From: Emticicia fluvialis
GTDB lineage: Bacteria; Bacteroidota; Bacteroidia; Cytophagales; Spirosomataceae
Reading direction: 5' to 3'
Assembly: GCF_024793945.1 (NCBI RefSeq)
Contig: NZ_JANUSD010000009.1
Span: forward strand, 62,001-126,000
Length of the DNA stretch: 64,000 nt
The stretch's first letter is position 1, and the number at the start of each line of letters is the position of its first letter. The notes beneath the pieces were generated by a model. That model worked only from the letters and a program-made list of their open reading frames with translations. It ran no database searches and was not told the origin of the DNA. Below are positions 22,996 to 32,685 of this stretch, piece after piece. A program made the translations under genes and the position numbers.

Positions 22996-24507
22996 CTACT
23001 TTTTATATTGGAGGCGTAAGGTATTTTTACCAATCATTTTCCCCATTGCGGCACCCTGTTCTATACCGTCTCTGAAATGGATACCTCCATAAACCCTTGA
23101 TATACTGCATTCGTTGGCTGCTTCCCAGAAAGAACTGAATTTGCGGGGTGCACCTACAAAATACTTTGAGTAATCAATAAAACTATGGTTGTCGCCCATT
23201 TTTTCGGTAAGAATAGTGGCCATCGTTGCCGATTGCGCAGAATGCCCCGACGGAAACTCCGGGAATGGCGGGGTAAGCAGGGCTGGTTCCCACTTGCTGT
23301 CAATATAGCGTTTGATATACGCAATAGGCCTGATAAAATTCTGCTCATATTTGGTTTTCCAGCAGGCAATAAAAGTATCGTTCAGGCCAATTGTCAGGTT
23401 ACTGTAAAGCTCGGCGGCTATATCAAGGCTTTTCGGATTTTGCTTTAATACCTGTGTAAGAATAGAAATGGAGTGCCCTGGTGCCGAGTAAGTAAATGCG
23501 GCGGCGTCGTCCCAGAAATTGGCGATCTGTAGTTTCTTACTGTTGGGTTTTACTTCTTTTGAAATATTGTAGACCTCCATAGCCATCTTATAAAACTGAG
23601 AGCTGGGGTAAATAGAAAACTCAACCTTCGGCTTTATATCTACGCCATTCTGGTTTTCGAGCAGAAAAGTGCGGTTTTTTCCCCAGTACGGATGCAGCGG
23701 GCCTGTGTTTTCGAGGTCGGCCACACGGTTTATTTCAAAACATGAGGTACAAACAGGCAATTTATAGTTCATGTCATAAGTGCGCATAAATGTATTATGC
23801 CCACCGTCTGTCATGGAATAATTATAAACCCAATTGGCAATTTTTACCCCATATTTTTGCGATTTCTCAACGGTTTCGGCTGGTAATTTTTTTGAAAAAT
23901 AACTATTGATTGAATCTTTAAGGGCATAAACTTTTTCCATCCAGATAAATGGAGACGACACAAACATTTTGTCGACCATGGTAAACATGGCTGTTGAAGC
24001 AGCCAGAGGGGCGTTGAAATCGGTGCTGTCTATAAATAGGCTGTCGGGCTTTTTGAAATCCTGTAACTGACCCGATAACGAAAAATTGTCGGTGTAGGCT
24101 GGTAAAATTGCCTCGTAAGCCGCAATATTAATGTAAGCGGTGTTTCGTGCGGCTACATTTGGGCTGTAGCCCTGGGTTTGTTCAATTAAATCAAAAATGA
24201 GCTCATGCCAATGCACCATCAGGTCAGAGGTTTCGTAATTGTATTTACGTTGCGGCTCCTTCTTTCTGAAAGTTGAACCTACATTTGCCGAATCTGCGGC
24301 CGATGCGTCGTCAATTTCTTCAATTTCTTCTTCCTGTTGTGTATTTACAGTTGCAGGCTTTACATTTGCAGTTGTTTTAGGAGGGTTAGCTTTTTTAACG
24401 GCCGGTACTTGCTTGCCAGTTGTTGTGGATTTGGCAGTTGGTTTTTGTTGCCCAAATACTCCTAAATAAACTATGATTAAAATTCCAGTCAAAAAAGATT
24501 TCTTCAT
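22996..24507 (-). CDS. Vanadium-dependent haloperoxidase / PAP2-type exported enzyme
   Basis: A 503-residue secreted protein. Residues 1-19 are a signal peptide (GVFGQQ) followed by a low-complexity K/T/P/A and then E/D-rich linker to about residue 80. The catalytic part has the PAP2/haloperoxidase signatures PEFPSGHSAQSATMATIL (phosphate or vanadate binding, with the histidine of SGH) and SRVYGGIHFRDGIEQG (the second catalytic histidine in H-F-R-D). The size and both motifs fit the 'vanadium-dependent haloperoxidase family' annotation of Bacteroidota proteins; most of these have unproved chemistry and some may be phosphatases. The gene is divergent from polA with 109 nt between starts. Confidence 0.88.
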   Translation of the reverse strand: MKKSFLTGILIIVYLGVFGQQKPTAKSTTTGKQVPAVKKANPPKTTANVKPATVNTQQEEEIEEIDDASAADSANVGSTFRKKEPQRKYNYETSDLMVHWHELIFDLIEQTQGYSPNVAARNTAYINIAAYEAILPAYTDNFSLSGQLQDFKKPDSLFIDSTDFNAPLAASTAMFTMVDKMFVSSPFIWMEKVYALKDSINSYFSKKLPAETVEKSQKYGVKIANWVYNYSMTDGGHNTFMRTYDMNYKLPVCTSCFEINRVADLENTGPLHPYWGKNRTFLLENQNGVDIKPKVEFSIYPSSQFYKMAMEVYNISKEVKPNSKKLQIANFWDDAAAFTYSAPGHSISILTQVLKQNPKSLDIAAELYSNLTIGLNDTFIACWKTKYEQNFIRPIAYIKRYIDSKWEPALLTPPFPEFPSGHSAQSATMATILTEKMGDNHSFIDYSKYFVGAPRKFSSFWEAANECSISRVYGGIHFRDGIEQGAAMGKMIGKNTLRLQYKK

Positions 24508-24616
24508 AGTTGAGACATAATTATAAAAAAGACGAATATTTGAACCTTATTTCTATTTTCGACAAAAATCTGACTTAGAAAAGGTTTTTGCAACAATTTT
24601 TTAGACAATTTAAGTA

Positions 24617-27478
24617 ATGCCGGACAAAAAACTATTTCTTCTTGATGCGATGGCCCTTATTTACAGGGCCCATTTTGCATTTCTGAAAGCACCAAGAATT
24701 ACCTCAAGGGGATTGAACACCAGCTGTGTTTTTGGCTTTGCCAATTCGTTGCTGGAGGTGATTCAGAAAGAAAAACCTACACATATAGGCGTGGCTTTTG
24801 ATTTGCCCGGTGGCACTTTCAGAAATACAATGTACCCTGAGTACAAAGCTAACCGGCAGGAACAACCCGAAGATATTACTGTAGCCATACCTTATGTAAA
24901 AAAACTGGTAGAAGCAATGGATATACCCACCCTGATGTTACCAGGCTACGAAGCTGACGATATTATTGGTACTTTAGCCAAAAAAGCAGCAAGAGATGGT
25001 TTTGAAGTTTACATGATGACGCCCGACAAAGACTACGGGCAGTTGGTAGAAGAACACATTTACTTGTATAAGCCTGCTATTCTGGGTAAGGATGTTGAGA
25101 TAATGGGGCCCAATGAGGTATGCACCCGCTGGAACATAAAAAATGTAGACCAGGTGGTGGATATACTTGGCCTGATGGGCGATGCTGTTGATAACATACC
25201 CGGTGTGCCTGGAGTTGGCGAAAAAACTGCCGCCAAACTGGTAGCAGAATACGGCACTATTGAGAACCTGCTTGCTAATAGCGACCGGCTGACAGGAAAA
25301 CTGGGTGAGTCGGTAAGGAATAATAAAGAAATAGCCTTGCTTTCTAAAGAACTGGCTAAAATAGAACTGAACGTACCCATAGAGTTTGAGGCCGACAGAC
25401 TGAAAATTATGCCGCCCCACGTAGAGTTACTTTCGCCGTTGCTTGATGAGCTTGAGTTCAGAACCTTAAGAAAGCGGCTTTTGCCAGACGAACCCGGAGC
25501 AGCACCAGCACCCAAAGCAACAAGCAGTGCAGATGCCGGCAAAAAATCGGCCATTGTTGCCAAGTCAGGCGAGCAGATATCCTTGTTTGAGTCGGCGCCG
25601 GCTGGAAATCTTTTTCCGGAAGAGCATGAAGAGGGCTTTGCGGCGCATTACGCTTCTAATAAAGATACCATTGAAACAGTTGTGCATGATTATCATCTGA
25701 TTGATACGCCAGAACTCCGTAAAAGCCTCATTTATTATTTATCGCAGCAGGATGAATTCTGTTTTGATACCGAAACTACCTCGGTAGATGCCATTGATGC
25801 CGAAATAGTAGGTATGTCTTTTGCCTACAGAAAAGGAGAGGCCTATTATATACCTATGCCTGAAAACCAGGAAGAGGCATTAGCCATTTTGCAGGAATTT
25901 AAAGAGGTTTTTGAGAACGAAGCCATTATGAAAATTGGCCAGAACATTAAGTATGATTTGATGATTCTGCAAAATTATGGCATTGAAGTAAAAGGCAAAC
26001 TGTATGATACCATGCTGGCCCATTATATTATTGAGCCTGAGCAAAGGCATGGTATGGATTACCTGGCCAATGTTTATCTGAACTATGAACCGGTTTCTAT
26101 TGAAACCCTGATTGGTAAAAAAGGCAAGACGCAGCTATCTATGCGCCAGGCCGAACCAGAGAAAATAAAAGAATATGCCGCCGAAGATGCAGATGTAACC
26201 TTGCAACTGAAACAGGTATTAGCGCCAAGGCTGAATACGAGCCTCCAGCAGGAAAAACTAATGGCCAATGTTGAAATGCCTCTGGTAACGGTTTTGGCCG
26301 ATATGGAAATGGCAGGGGTGAGGGTAAGCATGGAGACACTGCACGAAATGTCGCGCGTGCTTGATACTGATATTCAGGAAATTCAGGGGAATATTTTTAA
26401 GCTGGCCGGTGGAGAATTTAATGTGGCGTCGCCGAAACAATTAGGCGAGATTCTGTTTGAAAAACTGAAACTGGACAAAAACGCCAAGAAAACCAAAACA
26501 GGGCAATATGCAACCGGTGAAGACGTGCTGTCTAAGCTGGAAAGCGAACATGAAATTGTAAGAAAGATTCTGGATTTCCGTGAGTTGGTAAAACTAAAAA
26601 GTACTTATGTAGATGCCCTGCCTGCACTGATATCGAAGAAAACAGGAAGAATACATACTTCCTATAATCAGGCTGTAGCTGCTACGGGTCGTTTGAGTTC
26701 AACTAACCCGAACTTGCAGAATATACCGATTCGCACGGTGCGTGGCCGTGAAATCAGAAAGGCATTTATACCAAGAGACGAAAACCATGTGATACTTTCT
26801 GCCGATTACTCGCAGATTGAATTGCGTATCATGGCTGCATTCAGTGAAGACGACAGTATGCTTAATGCCTTCAACCTGGGTATTGATATTCACTCAACTA
26901 CGGCTTCAAAAGTGTTTAAGGTAGCTTTAGACCAGGTAACCTCTGATATGCGCCGGAAAGCCAAAATGGTAAACTTCGGTATTATTTATGGTATTTCGGC
27001 CTTTGGATTAGCACAGCGCCTGGGGATTCCGAGAGGTGAAGCCAAAGACATAATTGATGCCTACTGGGTTGAATTTCCGAAGATTAAAACCTTTATGGAC
27101 AATGCCATCAATAAAGCCCGCGAAACCAAATATGTTGAAACCATTATGGGCCGCCGCAGGTATCTGAGAGATATTAATTCTCAGAATCAGGTAGACAGGG
27201 GCTTTGCTGAGCGAAACGCCATTAACGCGCCCATTCAGGGTTCAGCAGCAGATATGATAAAGGTTGCCATGATTAATATTCATGACTTTATGAAAAAAGA
27301 AAAGTTGCAGTCGAAAATGATATTACAGGTACACGATGAGTTGGTTTTTGATGCCCTTAAAAGTGAGGTAGATTACCTGAAACAGAAAGTAAATGAACTC
27401 ATGTGTACTGCAATTCCGTTACCTGTAAAGATGGAAACAGGCATGGGCGTAGGTAGCAATTGGCTGGAAGCTCATTGA
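24617..27478 (+). CDS. polA: DNA polymerase I
   Basis: A full-length 953-residue family A DNA polymerase for Okazaki fragment processing and repair. The 5'-3' exonuclease spans residues 1-~290 (FLLDAMALIYRAHFAF start and the GVPGVGEKTA helix-hairpin-helix). A poorly conserved linker follows at ~290-350. The 3'-5' proofreading domain is present and looks active: D384 and E386 in FDTETTS. The polymerase domain (~570-950) has motif A with D730 in DYSQIELR, motif B RRKAKMVNFGIIYG and motif C with D907 in VHDELVF. All three activities thus appear intact, as in E. coli Pol I. It is transcribed alone; no convincing terminator was seen in the following 157 nt. Confidence 0.98.
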   Translation: MPDKKLFLLDAMALIYRAHFAFLKAPRITSRGLNTSCVFGFANSLLEVIQKEKPTHIGVAFDLPGGTFRNTMYPEYKANRQEQPEDITVAIPYVKKLVEAMDIPTLMLPGYEADDIIGTLAKKAARDGFEVYMMTPDKDYGQLVEEHIYLYKPAILGKDVEIMGPNEVCTRWNIKNVDQVVDILGLMGDAVDNIPGVPGVGEKTAAKLVAEYGTIENLLANSDRLTGKLGESVRNNKEIALLSKELAKIELNVPIEFEADRLKIMPPHVELLSPLLDELEFRTLRKRLLPDEPGAAPAPKATSSADAGKKSAIVAKSGEQISLFESAPAGNLFPEEHEEGFAAHYASNKDTIETVVHDYHLIDTPELRKSLIYYLSQQDEFCFDTETTSVDAIDAEIVGMSFAYRKGEAYYIPMPENQEEALAILQEFKEVFENEAIMKIGQNIKYDLMILQNYGIEVKGKLYDTMLAHYIIEPEQRHGMDYLANVYLNYEPVSIETLIGKKGKTQLSMRQAEPEKIKEYAAEDADVTLQLKQVLAPRLNTSLQQEKLMANVEMPLVTVLADMEMAGVRVSMETLHEMSRVLDTDIQEIQGNIFKLAGGEFNVASPKQLGEILFEKLKLDKNAKKTKTGQYATGEDVLSKLESEHEIVRKILDFRELVKLKSTYVDALPALISKKTGRIHTSYNQAVAATGRLSSTNPNLQNIPIRTVRGREIRKAFIPRDENHVILSADYSQIELRIMAAFSEDDSMLNAFNLGIDIHSTTASKVFKVALDQVTSDMRRKAKMVNFGIIYGISAFGLAQRLGIPRGEAKDIIDAYWVEFPKIKTFMDNAINKARETKYVETIMGRRRYLRDINSQNQVDRGFAERNAINAPIQGSAADMIKVAMINIHDFMKKEKLQSKMILQVHDELVFDALKSEVDYLKQKVNELMCTAIPLPVKMETGMGVGSNWLEAH

Positions 27479-27635
27479 TATTGAAAATTTTTAATTTAAG
27501 TAAATTTTATAACCACCATAATGGTTGCTTTCATGTACCGGGTGCAGCACCTAATAATTGGGTGTGTAAACCGTGCAGAGGCTCTGGGGTTATATAATCT
27601 AAAACAGTGCTTGTAAGTCACTTTAAGTAGAGTAA

Positions 27636-28253
27636 ATGAACGTAAGTATAGTTATTTTAGCAGCAGGGGGGTCTACCCGCATGGGCGCCCCCAAACAACT
27701 GTTGCATGTAGAGGGGCAATCACTTATGAAGCGTGTAGCGGAAATGGCCATGGATACACCCTGTTATCCGATTGTGGTAGTGCTGGGGGCTAATAAAGCG
27801 TTGGTGCGTAAAGAACTGGAGCGTATGCCTGTTACCCTGATTGATAACTCAAACTGGCAGGATGGCATGGCCAGTTCGTTAAAGATGGGGCTGGTTGGTG
27901 CCTACATGACATTTAAAGACCTGGAAGCCGTTATTTTTCTTACAGTAGATATGCCTTACGTATCTGTTGAGCTGATAGAACACCTGATTAAGAAAGCACA
28001 GGAAAACATGAGCACCACAAACGAAACCCCAGACATAGTGGCTTGCCGTTATGATGGGCAGCTGGGGATACCTGTTCTTTTTAAAAGAATTATGTTTAAC
28101 GATTTACTTGAGCTGAAAGGAGACACCGGAGCCAAAAAAGTGATAATGGCACATCAGGATAAAACCGCTACCATAGATTTTCCGCAAGGTAAATTTGACC
28201 TTGACACAATTGAAGAATACAGGAATTTTTTGTCAAATTTTAATCAGAACTAA
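27636..28253 (+). CDS. MobA/MocA-like nucleotidyltransferase
   Basis: A 205-residue nucleotidyltransferase of the MobA-like NTP-transferase family. The N-terminal LAAGGSTRMGAPKQLL is the NTP-binding signature, and VDMPYV contains the metal-binding aspartate. It is close to the MocA/NboR-type molybdenum cofactor cytidylyltransferases, so that is the likeliest name. However, its stop codon overlaps the start of a lipid A acyltransferase-like gene and no molybdopterin gene is near, so a role in activating a sugar or cofactor for envelope synthesis is also possible. Confidence 0.85.
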   Translation: MNVSIVILAAGGSTRMGAPKQLLHVEGQSLMKRVAEMAMDTPCYPIVVVLGANKALVRKELERMPVTLIDNSNWQDGMASSLKMGLVGAYMTFKDLEAVIFLTVDMPYVSVELIEHLIKKAQENMSTTNETPDIVACRYDGQLGIPVLFKRIMFNDLLELKGDTGAKKVIMAHQDKTATIDFPQGKFDLDTIEEYRNFLSNFNQN

Positions 28254-29152
28254 TGCAGGCAGTTGGTTATTATATTTCGTTACCTTTTCTATACTTTATT
28301 TCAGTTTTACCTTTTCCGCTGTTGTATCTGCTTTCTGATTTTTGCTACCTGATAATCTATTATGTAATTGGTTACCGGAAAAAAGTAGTAAGAGCGAACC
28401 TGAAAAACAGTTTTCCTGAAAAAAGTGAAGCTGAATTGCGGGCAATTGAAAAAGACTTCTATAAGTATATTGTTGATTTTTTTCTGGAGATGTTCAAGTG
28501 CCTTACTATATCAAAAGAGGCGCTGCTGGAAAGAGTAAGTATTGAAAACCCGGAAGTAGTATTGGAGCTCTATAAAAACGGGCAAAATTGCATCGTTTCA
28601 ACGGGTCATTACGGCAACCATGAGTGGGTAAACCAGGTGTTGCCATTTCTGCTTCCGTTTAAAATAAAAACGGTTTACAGAGTACAGCACAACACTTATT
28701 TTGACCGGATGTTTCTCAATTTCAGGTCGAAATACGGGGTTGAAATGATATCGATGGAAGAAGCATCAAAAAAAATCACAAAAGCAGAAAAAGACCCTTT
28801 TCTTCTGCTGCTTGCCAATGACCAGTCTGCTCCGCCAGACAGAGCATTCTGGACAATGTTTCTGAATCAGGAAACTTCATTTTTTATTGGTACTGAAATA
28901 TTTGCACGTCGATTCAACATTCCGGTGGTTTATGGCTGTATAAAAAGAGTAGGCAGAGGCCAATACAAGGCTGTTTTTGATATGATTAGCGATGCCCCCA
29001 ACACATTGCCAAAAGGTGATATTATTGCAGCACACGCGCAAAAGCTGGAGCGGGACATAAAGGCGGACCCATCGCCCTGGATGTGGTCTCATAAACGCTG
29101 GAAATACAAAAAAGTAAACGGCCAATACATTGATTTAAATTATAAAGAGTGA
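28253..29152 (+). CDS. LpxL/HtrB-type lipid A acyltransferase
   Basis: A 299-residue inner-membrane acyltransferase of the LpxL/HtrB (LABLAT) family, which adds secondary acyl chains to lipid A. An N-terminal hydrophobic stretch (residues ~5-40) anchors it. The catalytic H-x4-E motif is seen in STGHYGNHEW, and NDQSAPPDRAFWTMFLNQETSFFIGTEIFA is the second family block. The start codon overlaps the preceding stop (TAATG), and the stop overlaps the next start, so the three genes are translationally coupled. Confidence 0.92.
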   Translation: MQAVGYYISLPFLYFISVLPFPLLYLLSDFCYLIIYYVIGYRKKVVRANLKNSFPEKSEAELRAIEKDFYKYIVDFFLEMFKCLTISKEALLERVSIENPEVVLELYKNGQNCIVSTGHYGNHEWVNQVLPFLLPFKIKTVYRVQHNTYFDRMFLNFRSKYGVEMISMEEASKKITKAEKDPFLLLLANDQSAPPDRAFWTMFLNQETSFFIGTEIFARRFNIPVVYGCIKRVGRGQYKAVFDMISDAPNTLPKGDIIAAHAQKLERDIKADPSPWMWSHKRWKYKKVNGQYIDLNYKE

Positions 29153-30105
29153 AAACTAAGTTTTTAATCTTACGGTTTTCTTCCATCGGAGACATTATAC
29201 TCACCACACCCGTTGTGCGGTGCCTGAAACGGCAATACCCCGATGCTGAGGTACATTTTGCTACCAAAAAGCAATTTAAGGTGCTGGTTGAGAATAATCC
29301 GTATATAGATAAGTATTTTCTGCTTGATGGCCCGCTGAATAATTTTGTGGAAACCCTGAAAGCAGAGAACTACCATTATGTAATAGACCTGCATAATAAC
29401 CTGCGTACATCGGTTATCAAGTTTCGGTTAGGAAAACCTTCGCTTAGCTATAACAAGCTGAATTTTGAAAAATGGCTGCTGGTTAATCTAAAAATCAACC
29501 GTATGCCAAATGTGCATATTGTAGACCGAAACCTGAAAACCGTTGAAAGCCTGGGTGTAATAAACGACAACAAAGGCCTTGATTACTTTATACCCGAACA
29601 ACACACAGTAAATCTATCTCAGGTTATTAGTGATGCACCTTCATTTGTTGCCTATGCCATAGGCGGGCAGCATTTTACAAAAAAACTACCTACCGAAAAA
29701 ATTATTGAATTGTGCAGTAAAATAGATAAAAAAATTGTGCTGCTGGGTGGTAAAGAAGATGAACCCAACGGCGACATAATAGCCAATGCAATAGGTAACA
29801 AGGTCTATAACGCCTGCGGTAAATATAATCTAAACCAGTCGGCCTCTATATTGCAACAGGCTGAATACGTAATAAGCCATGATACCGGCCTTATGCATAT
29901 AGCATCGGCACTAAAGAAAAGAATAGTTTCTATCTGGGGCAATACAGTACCTGAATTTGGCATGTATCCGTATCAGACACAATTCAGTATTATTGAAAAC
30001 AAGGGCCTGCCATGCAGACCCTGCTCAAAAATAGGGTATAGTAAATGCCCTAAAGGCCACTTTAAGTGTATGAATAACCTCGAAATAAACAAAATTGAGT
30101 TTTAA
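29149..30105 (+). CDS. Glycosyltransferase family 9 (heptosyltransferase-like)
   Basis: A 318-residue cytoplasmic glycosyltransferase of family GT9, which includes ADP-heptose:LPS heptosyltransferases. RFSSIGDIILTTPVVRCLKRQYP is the N-terminal signature and SHDTGLMHIASAL the nucleotide-sugar-binding block; a cysteine-rich end (PCRPCSKIGYSKCPKGHFKC) is typical of Bacteroidota members. It starts at GTG (29149) that overlaps the TGA of the acyltransferase gene (GTGA), so it is coupled to it. Together with the LpxL-like gene it points to LPS core assembly. The stop is only 6 nt from that of the convergent Nudix gene. Confidence 0.92.
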   Translation: MKTKFLILRFSSIGDIILTTPVVRCLKRQYPDAEVHFATKKQFKVLVENNPYIDKYFLLDGPLNNFVETLKAENYHYVIDLHNNLRTSVIKFRLGKPSLSYNKLNFEKWLLVNLKINRMPNVHIVDRNLKTVESLGVINDNKGLDYFIPEQHTVNLSQVISDAPSFVAYAIGGQHFTKKLPTEKIIELCSKIDKKIVLLGGKEDEPNGDIIANAIGNKVYNACGKYNLNQSASILQQAEYVISHDTGLMHIASALKKRIVSIWGNTVPEFGMYPYQTQFSIIENKGLPCRPCSKIGYSKCPKGHFKCMNNLEINKIEF

Positions 30106-30111
30106 CGAATA

Positions 30112-30696
30112 TCAATTATACTTTATTAATTGGTTGATTTGCGCATATTGCAGAAGCATAATGGTTTTGCCGTCCTTAATTTCACCATTCTGCACCATTT
30201 TCATTGCCTTGCTAAAGTCTAGTTCCAGCACGTCAATGTCTTCTTCATCGGTTACCCCGCCACCTTCGGTTACTTTCTGGTCTTTGGTGTATTCGGCCAC
30301 AAAGAAATATAGGATTTCGGTTACAGACCCCGGCGACATATAGGCCTCAAATACTTTTTGTACCTGGTTAATGTGGTATCCGGTTTCTTCTTCTGTTTCG
30401 CGTTTAATGCAATCTTCCGGATTATCTTTGTCTAATAAGCCTGCACATGCTTCAATAAGCATACCGCTCTCGTTTCCGTTTACGTAGGTAGGTATCCTGA
30501 ACTGCCGAGTAAGTATGACTGTTTTGCTGGTGTTGTTATAAAGCAAAATTGTTGCGCCATTACCTCTGTCGTAGGCTTCGCGGCTTTGTTTTTGCCATTC
30601 TCCGTTTTTCTTTTGCCATTCAAATGTTACTTTGCGAAGAATATACCAGTTATCTGACAAGACCTCGGTACTCAGATTTCTAACTTTAGGATTCAT
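30112..30696 (-). CDS. Nudix hydrolase, NudK/ADP-sugar pyrophosphatase type
   Basis: A 194-residue Nudix hydrolase. The Nudix box GLLDKDNPEDCIKRETEEETGY matches G-x5-E-x7-REUxEExGU. The surrounding layout (RQFRIPTYVNG, then SPGSVTEILYFFVAEY) resembles the NudK GDP-mannose pyrophosphatase and ADP-ribose pyrophosphatase group. The substrate is therefore most likely a nucleotide sugar. The reading frame extends upstream to a TTG at 30735, but the ATG at 30696 gives the normal start. It is divergent from the DeoR regulator (54 nt between starts), so that regulator might control it. Confidence 0.9.
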   Translation of the reverse strand: MNPKVRNLSTEVLSDNWYILRKVTFEWQKKNGEWQKQSREAYDRGNGATILLYNNTSKTVILTRQFRIPTYVNGNESGMLIEACAGLLDKDNPEDCIKRETEEETGYHINQVQKVFEAYMSPGSVTEILYFFVAEYTKDQKVTEGGGVTDEEDIDVLELDFSKAMKMVQNGEIKDGKTIMLLQYAQINQLIKYN

Positions 30697-30701
30697 TTTG
30701 A

Positions 30702-30730
30702 TTGTTTGTGATTTATTTTGATTATTTTTG
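30702..30730 (+). promoter_or_regulatory. Candidate promoter of the DeoR-family gene
   Basis: TTG (30702-30704), 18 nt, then TATTTTTG (30723-30730), an exact TAnnTTTG. It overlaps the divergent intergenic region shared with the Nudix gene. Confidence 0.4.
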
Positions 30731-30750
30731 AACAAATGTAAAAATTAAGT

Positions 30751-31503
30751 ATGAATTTTCAAGAACGAAAACATATTATTTTAGAAAAAGTAGAAGAATC
30801 TGGCTCGGCTGACGTAAAAGAGCTGGCTGTTCTTTTGAATACCTCAGAAATAACCGTTCGCCGTGATCTGGCCGCACTTGCCGAAAAAGGGTTAATCTAC
30901 CGTACACACGGTGGGGCTATGAAAATTAGTCTGGCCAAAGACCCGGTAAGCTTTATTAATAAATCGGCCACGAGAAGCGAACAGAAAGACCATATCTGCC
31001 AGATAGCGGCTTCATTTATACAAGAAGGAGACGTGTTGTTTCTTGACTGCGGCAGTACTGTTTACAGGTTATGTCCGTTTATCAGAAACATGAATATAAA
31101 GGTTGTTACTAATTCTATACCTGTTGTTAATGCACTGCTCAATTCGGCAGTAAGTTTGAATTTTGCGGGTGGTGAAATTGATATGGAACGGCAGGCAAGC
31201 CACGGCACTATTGCAATTGAGCATTTTGCAAGATACCGGGCCGATAAGGCATTTATAGGCGTAGATGGTATTTCATTAGCCACAGGGCTGAGCGCTTCCA
31301 GCGAGAAAGAAGCAGAAATATCAACCACCCTGGCCAGATACAGCCGGGAAACTTTTCTTTTGTGCGATTCTACCAAATTAGAAAAAGATAAGTACCTGCC
31401 TTTTGCACCATTAACTATGGCGCAGTATCTGATAACCGATAAAGAGGCAGACGCAGAACTAACGAAGCGCTATGAAAGCTACGGCATCAGGGTATTGAAT
31501 TAA
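30751..31503 (+). CDS. DeoR-family transcriptional regulator
   Basis: A 250-residue DeoR/GlpR-type repressor. Residues 1-56 form the winged helix-turn-helix (VKELAVLLNTSEITVRRDLAALAEKGLIYRTHGGA). The C-terminal sugar-phosphate sensor domain shows FLDCGSTVYRL, VVTNSIPVVNAL, GVDGIS and LCDSTK motifs. The family usually senses sugar phosphates and controls nearby sugar genes. The only adjacent gene is a divergent Nudix hydrolase, and the next sugar genes are about 1.5 kb away, so the target cannot be fixed. Confidence 0.92.
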   Translation: MNFQERKHIILEKVEESGSADVKELAVLLNTSEITVRRDLAALAEKGLIYRTHGGAMKISLAKDPVSFINKSATRSEQKDHICQIAASFIQEGDVLFLDCGSTVYRLCPFIRNMNIKVVTNSIPVVNALLNSAVSLNFAGGEIDMERQASHGTIAIEHFARYRADKAFIGVDGISLATGLSASSEKEAEISTTLARYSRETFLLCDSTKLEKDKYLPFAPLTMAQYLITDKEADAELTKRYESYGIRVLN

Positions 31504-31525
31504 AAAAGGCCCGAAAACCGGGCCT
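31502..31525 (-). terminator. Terminator of the HGSNAT-like gene
   Basis: aggcccg (31507-31513) pairs with cgggcct (31519-31525) around a 5-nt loop. The T run is on the minus strand, so it fits ending the minus-strand gene; the convergent regulator gene lacks a good tail there. Confidence 0.85.
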
Positions 31526-31536
31526 GTATTAAAAAA

Positions 31537-32685
31537 TCAGAGATATCTTAACCACTTGTTTTCTTTATGCTCTGCCTTGTAGCTGGCATACCACTTGCAC
31601 ATCGGATACAGCAACGCAACAATACCAAGCCAGATAGCGTAGATGTACCAGATTTCAAGACCTGAAGGTGCTTTGGGTCTTCCAAACAGAAACGACCCGA
31701 AAACAAGGTCTTTGAACTCAAAACCCTGAAAAAACAGCATCACTAACATTGCTGTATGAATAATGTACCAATGGATAATGTAATAAAACAGCGGTACTTT
31801 ACCATAGGTTGACACTATCTTAATGAATTTGCCATGTTTATTGGCACTCACTGATAAGATAATAAAACAAATACCCAGCGTTACTAAAGTGAATAAAAGA
31901 GAAGGCGGATATTTGGTTACATTGAGGAACGACATAATCACTAAAACCGGGTCACGGTCAATTTTCCAGGGTATGGGGTCTCCGTAAATATTTATGTATC
32001 TCAACACAACAAACAAGAGCAGCGAAAGCCAGCCCAACTTATACAGCAGGGTTTTCCGTTTACGGGGCGATAAGCTGAAAACGGTTCCACCAAAGCCATA
32101 ACCCAGCAGCATTATACCAAACCACGGTATTGGAGGATAACTAATTGCAAATACGTGGGTATCTGACAACTGAAAAACAGAAAACGTAAATAAAGGTGCC
32201 AGGTAAGAATAGGGTGGCTGGTTAAATGGCAATAAGCCTAATAGATTATGCAGGAAGATAATGGCTAAACCAATAATCAGAATGGTTTTTGAACTTAAAC
32301 GAATCAGGGGTGCCAGAAGAATAAAGCCAATGCCAATTGCGCCGATAACCTGAAAGAACAGCGTTCGGAACTTCAGGTCAAACCATATACCTAGCCCGAC
32401 TATCGTAAACTCAAGCAAAACCAGCCAAAGGCCTCTGCTAACAAGAAACTTCTGGTTTTCTTTCAATTCAGAGTTTTGAAATGACAAATAAGCAGATACA
32501 CCAGATAAAAACACAAAGGTTGGCGCGCAAAGATGGGTTATCCAGCGAGTAAAAAATAAGAGAGGAGTAGTAACAGATAAGTCGGTAGGGTCCGTCCCTA
32601 TGTGAAGCAGGTCCCGGGTATGGTCTAATGCCATAATAATCATAACAAGACCCCGCGTGAAGTCAATAGAATTAATTCTTCGCAT
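31537..32685 (-). CDS. HGSNAT-like membrane acyltransferase (DUF1624 family)
   Basis: A 382-residue polytopic membrane protein with about ten helices. The N-terminus SIDFTRGLVMIIMALDHTRD is the signature of the heparan-alpha-glucosaminide N-acetyltransferase catalytic domain (DUF1624). The family transfers acetyl groups across a membrane to sugars; the acceptor here is unknown. The gene is a single unit ended by a strong hairpin. Immediately upstream on the same strand is a 250-nt gap and then the GH127 gene's terminator, so the two are separate. Confidence 0.9.
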   Translation of the reverse strand: MRRINSIDFTRGLVMIIMALDHTRDLLHIGTDPTDLSVTTPLLFFTRWITHLCAPTFVFLSGVSAYLSFQNSELKENQKFLVSRGLWLVLLEFTIVGLGIWFDLKFRTLFFQVIGAIGIGFILLAPLIRLSSKTILIIGLAIIFLHNLLGLLPFNQPPYSYLAPLFTFSVFQLSDTHVFAISYPPIPWFGIMLLGYGFGGTVFSLSPRKRKTLLYKLGWLSLLLFVVLRYINIYGDPIPWKIDRDPVLVIMSFLNVTKYPPSLLFTLVTLGICFIILSVSANKHGKFIKIVSTYGKVPLFYYIIHWYIIHTAMLVMLFFQGFEFKDLVFGSFLFGRPKAPSGLEIWYIYAIWLGIVALLYPMCKWYASYKAEHKENKWLRYL

